A stretch of DNA of 35,694 nucleotides from JAWWBN01 sp033720955 (GCA_033720955.1 JAWWBN010000009.1:1-35694), one strand, 5' to 3'. Numbered from the stretch's first letter, positions 24,376 to 32,008 are shown. Notes: generated by a model from the sequence alone, not told the origin. Numbers and translations are program-made.

Positions 24376-26913
24376 GTGGCCCAGTTGAGCGAAGATCGAA
24401 ATCTCTCCGGCGCGCGGTCCCCGCGAGCGGGTCGTACCGGCTGGCGCGGGCTCGCCGTCTTGGGGCTGCTGGTCGCTCTCGCGCTCGCCGGCTGCAGCGC
24501 CAACCGCCTGCGGCGGCAGGCGCAGGAGGCGGAGCGGCTGGAGCAGTGGGATCTGGCGGTGCAGCGCTACCTGGAGCTGGTCGCCGAGAACCCCGAGAGC
24601 ACCGAGTTCCGCACCGGTCTCCTGCGGGCCAAGATCCAGGCGTCGCAGGAGCACTTCGCGCGGGCGCGCGCTCTGCAGGAGGCGGGGGTCTACGAGCAGG
24701 CGCTGGTCGAGTTCCGCCAGGCGGTCGAGCTCGACCCGACGAACCAGTACGCCCAGGTCGAGTACGAGAAGCTGCGCAACCAGATCGCCCAGTACCGGGA
24801 GAGCGACGGCCGCCCGGAGTCGTTGGACGAGATGAAGAGCCGCGCCCGGAGCAGCCGTCCTCAGCCGCCGATTCTCGACCCGCGCTCCGACGCGCCGATC
24901 TCCCTCTCCTTCCCCAAGCAGGTCTCCATCTTCCAGATCTACCAGTCGCTCGGCAAGGCGTTCGGGATCAACATCCTCTTCGACCCCAAGCTGCGCGACC
25001 AGCAGGTGTCGATCGAGCTCCAGGACGTGGTGGCCCAGGACGCCCTCGAGATCCTCATGCGCACGGCCAACCACTTCTACAAGGTGCTGGACGAGCACAC
25101 CCTGATCGTGGCGGAGGACAACCCCCAGAACCGCCGCAACTACGAGGACCTGGTGATCCAGACCTTCTTCCTCTCGAACGCCGAGGTGAAGGACGTGATG
25201 ACCATGCTGCGCAGCCTGGTGGGGGCGAAGAACATCGCCGCGAACGACCAGCTCAACGCCATCGTACTGAGGGACACCGCCGACAAGGTGAAGGTGGCCG
25301 AGCGGATCATCCTCACCAACGACAAGTCGCGGGGCGAGGTGGTGATCGACGTCGATCTGCTGCAGATCAACACCTCGAAGATGCGCGAGCTGGGCATCAG
25401 CCTCTCCGACTACCAGGTCACCCAGTCGGTCGAGCCCAACCCGATTCCGGTGTCCGAGGTGGAGTTCATCAACCAGGCCAACTGGATGCTGAACCTGCCG
25501 GCCTTCATCTACGACTTCGTCAAGAACAGCTCCGAGACCGAGCTGCTGGCCAACCCGCAGCTCCGCATCAGCGACGGCGAGCAGGCGACGCTGCACATCG
25601 GCGACCGGGTGCCCATCCCGGTGACCACCTTCAACACCGCCCAGACCGTGGGCGGCAACATCGTCCCGATCACCTCTTTCCAGTACCAGGACATCGGCAT
25701 CCGGCTCGACCTGCTGCCGCGGCTGCACCACAACCGGGAGATCTCGCTGGAGCTGACCGTCGAGGTGAGTCAGATCTCCGGCTTCGTGCCCGCCGGGGCC
25801 GGCGCCTCGCAGCCGATCATCGGCACCCGCACCATCGAGTCCACCATCCGTCTGCAGGACGGCGAGACCAACTTCCTCGCCGGGCTGCTGCAGACCGACA
25901 AGACCGACACCGACACCGGGATCCCCGGCCTCTCCGAGATTCCGATTCTCGGCCGGCTCTTCTCCAAGAAGAGCACCGACCGGCAGCGCACCGACCTGGT
26001 CCTGACCCTCACCCCGCACATCGTGCGCACCCCCGACATCACCGAGGAGGATCTCATGCCGATCTGGGTCGGCACGGAGGCCAACATCACCTTCCGCGGC
26101 GGCAGCCCGCGGGTGGAGTCCGAGGTCGAGGGACCGTTCGACGAGGGCTCCGGGCAGGACGCCGAGCGGATCCGCGAGATGATCCGGCGACGCATCCAGA
26201 ACCTGCCGCGCGGGCTGCGCGAGGGGGAGGCCGAAGAGCCGCAGGAGGAGGACCAGGGGCAGCAGCTCGTGCCCTCGGCCGGTGCCCCCGCCGACGTCTT
26301 CCGCCGCCGCGACAGCGAGCCGGAGCCGGAAGAGGACGACGACGACGGCGACGGCGGCCCGCGGCCGGTGTCGCTGATCTTCCTGCCCGAGGAGGAGGGG
26401 GAGGCGGTGTCCGCCACCGGCGATCTCGCCGTGCCGGCGCAGCCGCCGATGCCCGGCGAGGAGCCGGACCCGGCAGAGCCCGACGTCCGGCTGGGTCTCG
26501 AGCCGGCGGCCGTCGCCGTGGCTCCGGGCGAGTCCTTCGAGCTGCGTCTGGTGGCGGTCGCGGCGCGGCCGGTGGCCCATCTCCCCGTGACCCTGCGCTT
26601 CGATCCCCAGGTGGTGCGCGTCGTCGAGGTCGCCGCCGGCGACTTCCCGGGCGGCGCCGAGGTCCTGGCCGATCTCGGCCGGCCGGGGGTCGCGGTGATC
26701 GGCGCCAGCCGGTCCGACGGCGGCGCCGCGCCCGCCGGAGCCGGGGTGCTGGCGCGGTTGACCGTCCGCGCCCTGGCCCCCGGCGACGCCGCCCTGACGA
26801 TCGAGCCCGGCGAGCCGCTGGGAGCCGGCCTCGAGCCCCTGTCGAGCGCCCGGAGGCGGCCGCCCAGCGTCACCGTCGTCGGCGCGCCCGAAGCGGCGGG
26901 AGGCGGAGGATGA
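24376..26913 (+). CDS. pilQ: Lipoprotein secretin with N-terminal TPR and C-terminal cohesin-like domain
   Basis: 845 residues from GTG at 24376. A signal peptide ends in lipobox LAGC (Cys40). Next come TPR-like repeats (about 47-140: WDLAVQRYLELVAENP, YEQALVEFRQAVELDP). An STN-like domain covers about 175-248 (SLSFPKQVSIFQIYQSLGKA, VSIELQDVVAQDALEILM). The secretin N domain lies at about 260-312 (FFLSNAEVKDVMTMLRSLV) and the secretin pore domain at about 370-555 (ELLANPQLRISDGEQATLHIG ... GLSEIPILGRLFS ... RTDLVLTLTPHIV). A long acidic linker (EEDDDDGDGG) leads to a cohesin-like domain at about 705-835 (LEPAAVAVAPGESFELRLVA ... LPVTLRFDPQVVRV ... GVLARLTVRALAPGDAALTI). It forms the outer-membrane channel. 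The cohesin-like end would lie periplasmically or at the surface. Overlaps the first pseudopilin gene by 4 bp. Confidence 0.9.
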   Translation: MAQLSEDRNLSGARSPRAGRTGWRGLAVLGLLVALALAGCSANRLRRQAQEAERLEQWDLAVQRYLELVAENPESTEFRTGLLRAKIQASQEHFARARALQEAGVYEQALVEFRQAVELDPTNQYAQVEYEKLRNQIAQYRESDGRPESLDEMKSRARSSRPQPPILDPRSDAPISLSFPKQVSIFQIYQSLGKAFGINILFDPKLRDQQVSIELQDVVAQDALEILMRTANHFYKVLDEHTLIVAEDNPQNRRNYEDLVIQTFFLSNAEVKDVMTMLRSLVGAKNIAANDQLNAIVLRDTADKVKVAERIILTNDKSRGEVVIDVDLLQINTSKMRELGISLSDYQVTQSVEPNPIPVSEVEFINQANWMLNLPAFIYDFVKNSSETELLANPQLRISDGEQATLHIGDRVPIPVTTFNTAQTVGGNIVPITSFQYQDIGIRLDLLPRLHHNREISLELTVEVSQISGFVPAGAGASQPIIGTRTIESTIRLQDGETNFLAGLLQTDKTDTDTGIPGLSEIPILGRLFSKKSTDRQRTDLVLTLTPHIVRTPDITEEDLMPIWVGTEANITFRGGSPRVESEVEGPFDEGSGQDAERIREMIRRRIQNLPRGLREGEAEEPQEEDQGQQLVPSAGAPADVFRRRDSEPEPEEDDDDGDGGPRPVSLIFLPEEEGEAVSATGDLAVPAQPPMPGEEPDPAEPDVRLGLEPAAVAVAPGESFELRLVAVAARPVAHLPVTLRFDPQVVRVVEVAAGDFPGGAEVLADLGRPGVAVIGASRSDGGAAPAGAGVLARLTVRALAPGDAALTIEPGEPLGAGLEPLSSARRRPPSVTVVGAPEAAGGGG

Positions 26914-27389
26914 GAGGCGCCCTCGGGCGGCTGGGAGGCCGCGGTCGCGGCTTCACCATGGCCGAGATGGTCATGGTGGCGACCATCCTCACCGTGCTCT
27001 CGGCGCTGGTCCTGCCGGTGGCCAAGTTCTCGGTGAAGCGCAGCAAGGAGATCCTCCTCCAGCAGCACCTGCGGCAGATGCGCGACGCCATCGACGAGTA
27101 CAAGCGGTACAGCGATCTCGGCCTGCTGCCGGTCGAGCTGGGCACCGACGGCTATCCGGCCGATCTCGAGACGCTGGTCGAGGGGGTCGAGCTGGTGGGC
27201 CAGGTCAGCAAGCGGGCGCGCTTCCTGCGCCGCATCCCCATCGACCCGATGACGGGGGAGGCCGAGTGGGGTCTGCGCAGCTTCCAGGACGACTACGACT
27301 CCACGAGCTGGGGCGGGGAGAACGTCTTCGACGTCTACTCGCTGAGCAGGGGGACGGGAATGAACGGCATCCCGTACGAGCAGTGGTGA
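26910..27389 (+). CDS. gspG: GspG-like pseudopilin 1
   Basis: 159 residues. The prepilin signal is GRGFTMAEMVMVATIL: cleavage after Gly14, Phe at +1 and Glu at +5 (Glu19), then a hydrophobic helix to about residue 35. The body has the GspG pattern YPADLETLVEG ... FLRRIPIDPMTGEAEWG, and the C-terminus ends in IPYEQW. It overlaps the secretin stop (ATGA) and its own stop overlaps the next GTG (GTGA). It would be processed by a prepilin peptidase (not in the window) and polymerised by the PilB/PilC machinery. Could be major pseudopilin or a pilin; the paralogue next door is closely similar in layout. Confidence 0.88.
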   Translation: MRGALGRLGGRGRGFTMAEMVMVATILTVLSALVLPVAKFSVKRSKEILLQQHLRQMRDAIDEYKRYSDLGLLPVELGTDGYPADLETLVEGVELVGQVSKRARFLRRIPIDPMTGEAEWGLRSFQDDYDSTSWGGENVFDVYSLSRGTGMNGIPYEQW

Positions 27390-27817
27390 GGGGCGCCGTG
27401 GGCAGGGCCCGCCGTCGCGGCTTCACCCTGCTGGAGCTGATCATCGTGGTGGCGATCATCGGCATCCTGGCGGCCATTGCCATGCCGGCGCTGCGCGACG
27501 TGCCCCGCCGCGCGGCGGAGGCGGTGCTGCGGTCGAACCTGATGACCTTCCGCAACGTGATCGACCAGTACTACGCCGACCAGGGCAACTACCCCCCGAG
27601 CCTCGAGGCCCTGGTGGACGAGGGCTACCTGCGACGCATTCCGCGCGATCCGATCACCCGCAGCACGGACACCTGGGTGGTGGAGTACGACGAGCCCGAC
27701 CCCGACGTCGAGCCGGCCGAGACCGACCTGCCGGAGGACGGCAGCCCGGGGGTCCGGGACGTGCGCTCGGGCTCGGACGAGATCAGCCTGGATGGCACCC
27801 CCTACAGCGAGTGGTAG
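27386..27817 (+). CDS. gspG: GspG-like pseudopilin 2
   Basis: 143 residues from GTG at 27386, chosen because it overlaps the previous stop by 4 bp and places the prepilin signal near the N-terminus. Signal RRRGFTLLELIIVVAIIGILA: Gly12, Phe at +1 and Glu at +5 (Glu17), the classic N-methylation motif. Body: YYADQGNYPPSLEALVDEGYLRRIPRDP, as in GspG. An Asp/Glu/Pro-rich segment (DEPDPDVEPAETD) follows and the C-terminus is TPYSEW, which echoes the IPYEQW of pseudopilin 1. The two are likely a tandem duplication that diverged. Overlaps the next gene by 26 bp. Confidence 0.9.
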   Translation: MRGAVGRARRRGFTLLELIIVVAIIGILAAIAMPALRDVPRRAAEAVLRSNLMTFRNVIDQYYADQGNYPPSLEALVDEGYLRRIPRDPITRSTDTWVVEYDEPDPDVEPAETDLPEDGSPGVRDVRSGSDEISLDGTPYSEW

Positions 27818-28664
27818 CCGGCGCCGGACGCCGCTTCTCCCGCGCGGGTCGCGGGGCTCCGCCGTCCGCCGCCGTCCCTCCGCGCAGGCGGGCTTCAACC
27901 TGCTCGTGCTGATCACCTTCGTCACCGTGCTCAACGTCGCCGTGGCGGCGGCGCTGCCGAAGTGGAGCCACGTGATGCAGCGCGCCAAGGAGCAGGAGCT
28001 GATCTTCCGCGGTCTGCAGTACGCCGAGGCGATCCGTGTCTTCCAGGCGCGCTTCGGACGGTACCCGGTGAGCCTGGAGGAGCTGGTGGAAGTCAACCCG
28101 CGCTGCATCCGGAGGCTGTGGAAGGACCCCATGAACCCGGAGGGCAAGTGGGGCCTGGTCTCGGTCGAGGCGGCCCCGGGCGGCGCCAACCTGCCCGGCG
28201 CCCCCGACGGCCGAGACGCGGGCCTGGGCCGCGACCGGGACGACGACGACGAGGACGACGAGGACGACGAGGAGGAGATCGAGGAGCAGCGCCCGCGGCG
28301 CCCTCGCCGGGCTCGGCGCCGGCGGGGCGACGCCGAGGCGGGGCAGCGGTCGGGGCCGATCCTGGGCGTCCGCAGCCTGGTCGAGAAGAAGGCGATCATC
28401 CGCTTCGAGGGCGGCGCCAACTACAGCGATTGGCGGTTCACACCCGACCTGATCGAGATGCCCTCCGGGGTGCTGGGAATGGAGAACGTGCCCCGGCTCT
28501 ACAGCCGCTGGTTCGGGCGTCCGCTTCCCGACGGCATCGAGGCGCCGGGGCTCGGCTCGTCTCCCACCGGGCTCGACGAGCAGGATCGGACGGAGCAGGA
28601 GCGGGACCCGCGGCGGCGCAACCGCGGCGACCGCAGACGCCGGGGCGGCGACCGGGGTGGCTGA
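27792..28664 (+). CDS. Pseudopilin-like protein lacking Glu+5, with charged insertion
   Basis: 290 residues. The leader is unusually long and basic (34 residues, ending AQAG). The helix reads GFNLLVLITFVTVLNVAVAAALP: Gly34, Phe at +1 but Val, not Glu, at +5. The next segment (RAKEQELIFRGLQYAEAIRVF ... RYPVSLEELVE) is pilin-like and ends in LWKDPMNPEGKWGLV, like the GspG neighbours. Residues about 150-180 form an Asp/Glu run followed by an Arg run, and the C-terminus is another Arg-rich tail (RRRNRGDRRRRGGDRGG). Loss of Glu+5 is a property of the tip pseudopilin GspK/XcpX in type II secretion, so a tip role is plausible. No other GspK feature was recognised. Confidence 0.7.
   Translation: MAPPTASGSRRRTPLLPRGSRGSAVRRRPSAQAGFNLLVLITFVTVLNVAVAAALPKWSHVMQRAKEQELIFRGLQYAEAIRVFQARFGRYPVSLEELVEVNPRCIRRLWKDPMNPEGKWGLVSVEAAPGGANLPGAPDGRDAGLGRDRDDDDEDDEDDEEEIEEQRPRRPRRARRRRGDAEAGQRSGPILGVRSLVEKKAIIRFEGGANYSDWRFTPDLIEMPSGVLGMENVPRLYSRWFGRPLPDGIEAPGLGSSPTGLDEQDRTEQERDPRRRNRGDRRRRGGDRGG
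28239..28278 (+). repeat. GAC/GAG trinucleotide tract inside the third pseudopilin
   Basis: About 13 consecutive GAC or GAG codons encode an almost pure Asp/Glu run. The tract could vary in length by in-frame slippage. It is immediately followed by an Arg-rich stretch. Confidence 0.6.
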
Positions 28665-29115
28665 GCCGGAGGTCCCGCTGCGGGTGCGGCGGCTCGCCCA
28701 CGCCGCGTCGCTCCCCCTGCCCGAGTACGCCTCCGCGGGCAGCGCCGGCCTCGACCTGCGGGCGGCGGTCGGGCGGTCCCTGACCCTGGCGCCGGGAGAG
28801 CGGACCCTGGTGCCCACCGGGCTGGTCCTCGAGATCCCCGACGGCTGGGAGGGCCAGGTGCGGCCGCGGAGCGGCCTGGCCGTGCGGCACGGCATCTCCC
28901 TGGTCAACACCCCCGGCACCATCGACAGCGACTATCGCGGCGAGGTCAAGCTGCCGGTGATCAACCTCGGCGCGGAGCCCTTCACCATCGAGCGCGGCGC
29001 TCGGCTGGCCCAACTCGTCCTCGCCCGGGTGACGCGGGTGCGGGTGGAGGAGGTCGAGGCGGTGACGCCGACCCGCCGCGGGGAGGGCGGCTTCGGATCG
29101 ACCGGCACCGGATGA
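28657..29115 (+). CDS. dut: Deoxyuridine 5'-triphosphate nucleotidohydrolase
   Basis: 152 residues from GTG at 28657, overlapping the pseudopilin gene by 8 bp. Trimeric dUTPase motifs in order: I AGSAGLDLRAA (27-37), II RPRSGLAVRHG (69-79), III GTIDSDYRGEVKLPVIN (87-103, with the catalytic Asp and Tyr), IV RGARLAQLVL (113-122), V RRGEGGFGSTG (140-150, P-loop-like arm). Length and motif set are complete. It hydrolyses dUTP to dUMP and pyrophosphate, keeping uracil out of DNA and feeding dTMP synthesis. Its place at the end of the pilus/secretion operon is likely incidental coupling. Confidence 0.96.
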   Translation: MAEPEVPLRVRRLAHAASLPLPEYASAGSAGLDLRAAVGRSLTLAPGERTLVPTGLVLEIPDGWEGQVRPRSGLAVRHGISLVNTPGTIDSDYRGEVKLPVINLGAEPFTIERGARLAQLVLARVTRVRVEEVEAVTPTRRGEGGFGSTGTG

Positions 29116-29120
29116 CCGGG

Positions 29121-29133
29121 TAAGCTCGCGGCG
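29121..29133 (+). promoter_or_regulatory. Candidate leaderless promoter -10 (TAAGCT), 7 nt before ATG
   Basis: TAAGCT (29121-29126) is followed by exactly 7 nt and the ATG at 29134. TCGACC at 29098-29103 is a weak -35 candidate at 17-bp spacing. No Shine-Dalgarno sequence lies between the box and the ATG. Confidence 0.45.
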
Positions 29134-29373
29134 ATGGACGCTGAGCGCTTTCGCGAGGCCTACCGCCGGCTCGAGCGGCTCGAGGAGCGGCAGAACCACC
29201 GGATCCGCCCGCGGGAGGGGATGAGCCTGGGCGGCGCCACTCCGCGGCAGCTCGAGGAGCGGCTCAAGGACCTCGCGGGCTACACCCTGGAGCTCGAGCA
29301 GATCTTGCGCGAGCTCTTCCTGGCGATCGCCGGGCAGCCGGCTCCGCCGGACGGCTCCGGAGAGGCCGGTTGA
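29134..29373 (+). CDS. Small hypothetical coiled-coil protein
   Basis: 79 residues, soluble and charged: an N-terminal helix (RFREAYRRLERLEERQNH) and a second helical stretch (QLEERLKDLAGYTLELEQILRELFLAI) with heptad-like Leu spacing, separated by a GMSLGGAT turn. It ends in a Pro/Gly-rich tail. I do not recognise a family. The stop TGA shares two bases with the TTG start of the following SDR gene, so the two are coupled. It starts 7 nt downstream of a TAAGCT box, consistent with leaderless translation. The position right behind dut suggests a separate transcript. Confidence 0.65.
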   Translation: MDAERFREAYRRLERLEERQNHRIRPREGMSLGGATPRQLEERLKDLAGYTLELEQILRELFLAIAGQPAPPDGSGEAG

Positions 29374-30107
29374 GCCGCCCCCTCGCGGTGGTCACCGGCG
29401 CGAGCGCCGGGATCGGCGAGGCCACCGCCCGGGCGCTGGCGCGGGAGGGCTACCGGGTGGTCGTGGGCGCCCGCCGCCGGGATCGGCTCGAGGAGCTGGC
29501 GGCCGCCATCGGCGGCGAGGCGCGTCCGCTGGACGTCACCTCGGTCGAGAGCGTCGAGCGCTTCGTCGCCGGGCTCGAGAGGGTCCGGGTGCTGGTGAAC
29601 AACGCCGGCGGCGCGCTGGGCCTGGACCGCGTGGAAGAGGCTCGCGACGACCGCTGGCGGATCATGTGGGAGACCAACGTGCTGGGTCTCATGCGGGTCA
29701 CCCGCGCCCTGCTGCCGGCCCTGCGGGCGGCCGACGCGGCCCACATCGTCAACGTGGGCTCCATCGCCGGCTTCGAGGTCTACGCCGGCGGCGCCGGCTA
29801 CACCTCGGTCAAGCACGGCGTGCGGGCGATCACCCGCACCCTGCGGCTGGAGCTGCTGGGCGAGCCGATCCGGGTGACCGAGGTCGCGCCGGGCCTGGTG
29901 GAGACCGAGTTCTCGCTGGTGCGCTTCGACGGCGACGCGGAGCGGGCCGCCGGCGTCTACGAGGGGATGACCCCGCTGACCGGCGCCGACGTCGCCGACG
30001 CCATCGTCTGGGCGGTGACCCGGCCCCCCCACGTCAACGTGGACGAGCTGGTGCTGCGGCCGCTGGACCAGGCGACCGCCACGATGGTCCACCGGACGCG
30101 GGAGTGA
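29370..30107 (+). CDS. Short-chain dehydrogenase/reductase, YdfG-like
   Basis: 245 residues from TTG at 29370. Classical SDR: nucleotide loop VTGASAGIGEA (residues 8-18), NNAGG (77-81), Ser131 in VGSIAG, and YTSVK with Tyr144 and Lys148. The C-terminal AVTRPPHVNVDELVLRP followed by LDQATATMVHR matches the YdfG branch of NADP-dependent 3-hydroxy acid / serine dehydrogenases. Arg35-Arg36 after the second strand fits NADP preference. The physiological substrate cannot be read from the sequence. A predicted tRNA promoter begins 24 bp after its stop. Confidence 0.9.
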   Translation: MSRPLAVVTGASAGIGEATARALAREGYRVVVGARRRDRLEELAAAIGGEARPLDVTSVESVERFVAGLERVRVLVNNAGGALGLDRVEEARDDRWRIMWETNVLGLMRVTRALLPALRAADAAHIVNVGSIAGFEVYAGGAGYTSVKHGVRAITRTLRLELLGEPIRVTEVAPGLVETEFSLVRFDGDAERAAGVYEGMTPLTGADVADAIVWAVTRPPHVNVDELVLRPLDQATATMVHRTRE

Positions 30108-30130
30108 GCTCGACCGGGGGCCGTCGGCCG

Positions 30131-30160
30131 TTGACACAGACGCCCGCCCTGTGAGACGAT
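30131..30160 (+). promoter_or_regulatory. Sigma70-type promoter of the initiator tRNA gene
   Basis: A perfect -35 TTGACA (30131-30136) is followed at 18 bp by GACGAT (30155-30160), preceded by TG at 30152-30153 (extended -10). It is the best -35 in the window. A dyad TCGCCCC-GA-GGGGCGA (30167-30182) lies between the expected start site and the tRNA. Confidence 0.7.
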
Positions 30161-30189
30161 GCGCCTTCGCCCCGAGGGGCGACACCTGA

Positions 30190-30266
<77 letters not shown>

Positions 30267-30274
30267 AGCGCAAC

Positions 30275-30308
30275 GAGGGCCGCCGCCGGCGGCCCTCTTC
30301 TCTTTTCC
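30275..30308 (+). terminator. Rho-independent terminator of tRNA-fMet
   Basis: Perfect 10-bp GC-rich stem GAGGGCCGCC / GGCGGCCCTC with a 3-nt loop, directly followed by a T-rich stretch (TTCTCTTTT). It is the clearest intrinsic terminator in the window. Confidence 0.92.
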
Positions 30309-30347
30309 GCCCACCCCGATCGGGGACCGGCTCGAGCGATGGCGGGA

Positions 30348-30360
30348 TAAGATCGACGGG
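30348..30360 (+). promoter_or_regulatory. Candidate leaderless promoter -10 (TAAGAT), 7 nt before ATG
   Basis: TAAGAT (30348-30353) plus exactly 7 nt precedes the yqgE ATG. It lies 40 bp after the tRNA terminator, so yqgE needs its own promoter. There is no Shine-Dalgarno sequence and no clear -35 (GACCGG at 30325). Confidence 0.5.
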
Positions 30361-30954
30361 ATGCCGCCGGAGGTGCAGGATCTCGAGACGCCGGTGCTGC
30401 TGCTGGCCATGCCCCAGGTGCAGGACCCGTTCTTCGCCCACAGCGTGGTCCTCCTCCTGCACCACAACGACGAGGGCAGCTTCGGTTTCATCGCCAACCG
30501 TCCCACCGAGATCCCGGTGGCCGAGATCCTCGACCGGCTGGAGATCGAATGGCGCGGTGAGGTCGATCTCAAGGCCTTCTTCGGCGGCCCGGTGCAGCCG
30601 CAGCTCGGGACGGTCCTCTACGACTCGGCGTCGGGCGACGAGGAGGGCGCGGCGAGCGCCGCGACCGAGGTCGTGCCGGGGCTCAAGCTCTCCCAGCAGG
30701 TGACCGATCTCCAGCGGCTCGCCCGCCGGCCCCCCCGGCGGTTCCGCTTCTTCCTCGGCTACGCCGGTTGGGGGGAGGGCCAGCTCGTGGGCGAGATCCT
30801 GCGCAACGACTGGCTCACCGCGCCGGTCCGCGAAGACCTGCTCTTCGGCGACGACAGCGGCAAGGCCTGGTCCGCCGCCCTGGCTTCGGTCGGGGTGGAT
30901 CCGGCGACCCTGCCCTCCTGGACCGAGGCCCAGGACGCCGAGGGCGCCAACTGA
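30361..30954 (+). CDS. yqgE: YqgE/AlgH family protein (DUF179)
   Basis: 197 residues. Family blocks are all visible: LLLAMPQVQDPFFAHSVVLL near the N-terminus (usual: LIAMPxLxDPxFxRSV), HHNDEGSFGFIANRP, FFGGPVQPQ, and C-terminal FFLGYAGWGEGQLVGEI then DWL and DLLF. Length is normal. Molecular function is not established; the AlgH name derives from an alginate regulation phenotype in Pseudomonas. It is the first coding gene after the tRNA terminator and has a likely leaderless start. Confidence 0.92.
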   Translation: MPPEVQDLETPVLLLAMPQVQDPFFAHSVVLLLHHNDEGSFGFIANRPTEIPVAEILDRLEIEWRGEVDLKAFFGGPVQPQLGTVLYDSASGDEEGAASAATEVVPGLKLSQQVTDLQRLARRPPRRFRFFLGYAGWGEGQLVGEILRNDWLTAPVREDLLFGDDSGKAWSAALASVGVDPATLPSWTEAQDAEGAN

Positions 30955-30978
30955 ACACAACCGTTGCGAGGTAAGACG

Positions 30979-31323
30979 ATGGCTCGAGCACTTCTCCAGG
31001 TCGTCCTGAACGCCGTGGCCCTTCTGATCACCGCCTACCTGGTCCCCGGGGTGGAGTACGCCGGCGGTATCGGCATGCTGCTCCTTGCGGGGCTGGTCTT
31101 CGGCCTCCTGAACCTGCTGATCAAGCCCATCGTCACGGTGCTCTCCCTGCCGGCCATCGTCCTGACCCTGGGCCTCTTCTTCCTGGTGATCAACGGCGCC
31201 ATGCTCTGGCTGGCGGCGGGCCTGGTCCCGGGTCTCGAGGTGACCGGCTGCTTCCCCGCCATCCTGGGCGGCCTCGTGCTGGCGGTCTTCAACTGGATCG
31301 TGCGCGCCTTCGAGCGCAAGTAG
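30979..31323 (+). CDS. YvlD / phage-holin-4-superfamily small membrane protein
   Basis: 114 residues from ATG at 30979, which has a GAGGT ribosome-binding site 6 nt upstream; a TTG at 30964 is less likely. Four membrane helices. The loop-helix pattern GLLNLLIKPIVTVLSLPAIVL, then LGLFFLVINGAMLWLAAGLVPG and FNWIV, is characteristic of the YvlD (DUF360) family. Despite the holin label, members are chromosomal proteins of unknown role. Lies 24 bp after yqgE and 1 bp before nth, likely in one transcript. Confidence 0.88.
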   Translation: MARALLQVVLNAVALLITAYLVPGVEYAGGIGMLLLAGLVFGLLNLLIKPIVTVLSLPAIVLTLGLFFLVINGAMLWLAAGLVPGLEVTGCFPAILGGLVLAVFNWIVRAFERK

Positions 31324-31324
31324 A

Positions 31325-32008
31325 GTGGCGGCGGGCCGCCGGCTCACCCCCTCCCGCGCCCGGCGGGAGTCGAAGAAGAGGCGCCGGGCGCGGGTCGCCG
31401 AGGTGGCCCGTCGGCTGCGGGAGGAGTTTCCCGACGCGCGCTGCGCCCTGGATCACGGAAGCCCGCTCGAGCTGCTGGTGGCCACCATCCTCTCGGCGCA
31501 GTGCACCGACAAGCGGGTCAACCAGGTAACCCCGGCGCTCTTCGCCCGCTACGAGACGGCGGCCGACTACGCCGAGGCGGAGCTGCCCGAGCTGGAGGAG
31601 CTCATCCGCTCGACCGGCTTCTTCCGCAACAAGGCGCGGTCCCTCCAGGGCCTGGGTCGGGCTCTCGTCGAAGACCACGACGGCGAGGTGCCGCGGTCCA
31701 TGGAGGAGCTGGCGAAGCTCCCCGGCGTCGGCCGCAAGACCGCCAACGTCGTGCTGGGCAACGCCTTCGGCATCGACGAGGGGGTGGTGGTGGACACCCA
31801 CGTGGGCCGCATCTCGCGACGTCTTCTCCTCACCGAGGAGGAGGACCCGGTCAAGGTCGAGCGCGACCTCATGGCGCTGGTCCCACGCGAGATCTGGACC
31901 CTCTGGTCGCACCTCCTGATCCTCCACGGCCGGGCGACCTGCAAGGCCCGGTCGCCCCGCTGCGGGGAGTGCGTCCTGGTGGACCTCTGTCCGTCGGCCG
32001 AGGTGTAG
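31325..32008 (+). CDS. nth: Endonuclease III
   Basis: 227 residues from GTG at 31325. DNA glycosylase/AP lyase for oxidised pyrimidines in base excision repair. Helix-hairpin-helix LPGVGRKTANVVLGNAF with catalytic Lys138, and VVVDTHVGR with catalytic Asp157. The C-terminal iron-sulfur motif C-x6-C-x2-C-x5-C is intact (Cys206, 213, 216, 222). The N-terminal 20 residues are Arg/Lys-rich and precede the usual start, so an internal start is possible, but no better-placed one was seen. A hairpin includes its stop codon. Confidence 0.96.
   Translation: MAAGRRLTPSRARRESKKRRRARVAEVARRLREEFPDARCALDHGSPLELLVATILSAQCTDKRVNQVTPALFARYETAADYAEAELPELEELIRSTGFFRNKARSLQGLGRALVEDHDGEVPRSMEELAKLPGVGRKTANVVLGNAFGIDEGVVVDTHVGRISRRLLLTEEEDPVKVERDLMALVPREIWTLWSHLLILHGRATCKARSPRCGECVLVDLCPSAEV

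Noticed and set aside
24226..26580. 784-codon minus-strand frame antisense to the secretin gene.
   Set aside because: The product has no family features (Leu/Val/His/Asp-rich antisense composition) and the sense frame is an unmistakable secretin.
28201..28280. Asp/Glu and Arg runs in the third pseudopilin as a frameshift artefact.
   Set aside because: The frame continues into pilin-like and then coupled dut sequence with matching overlap, so the run appears genuine, though length variation is possible.
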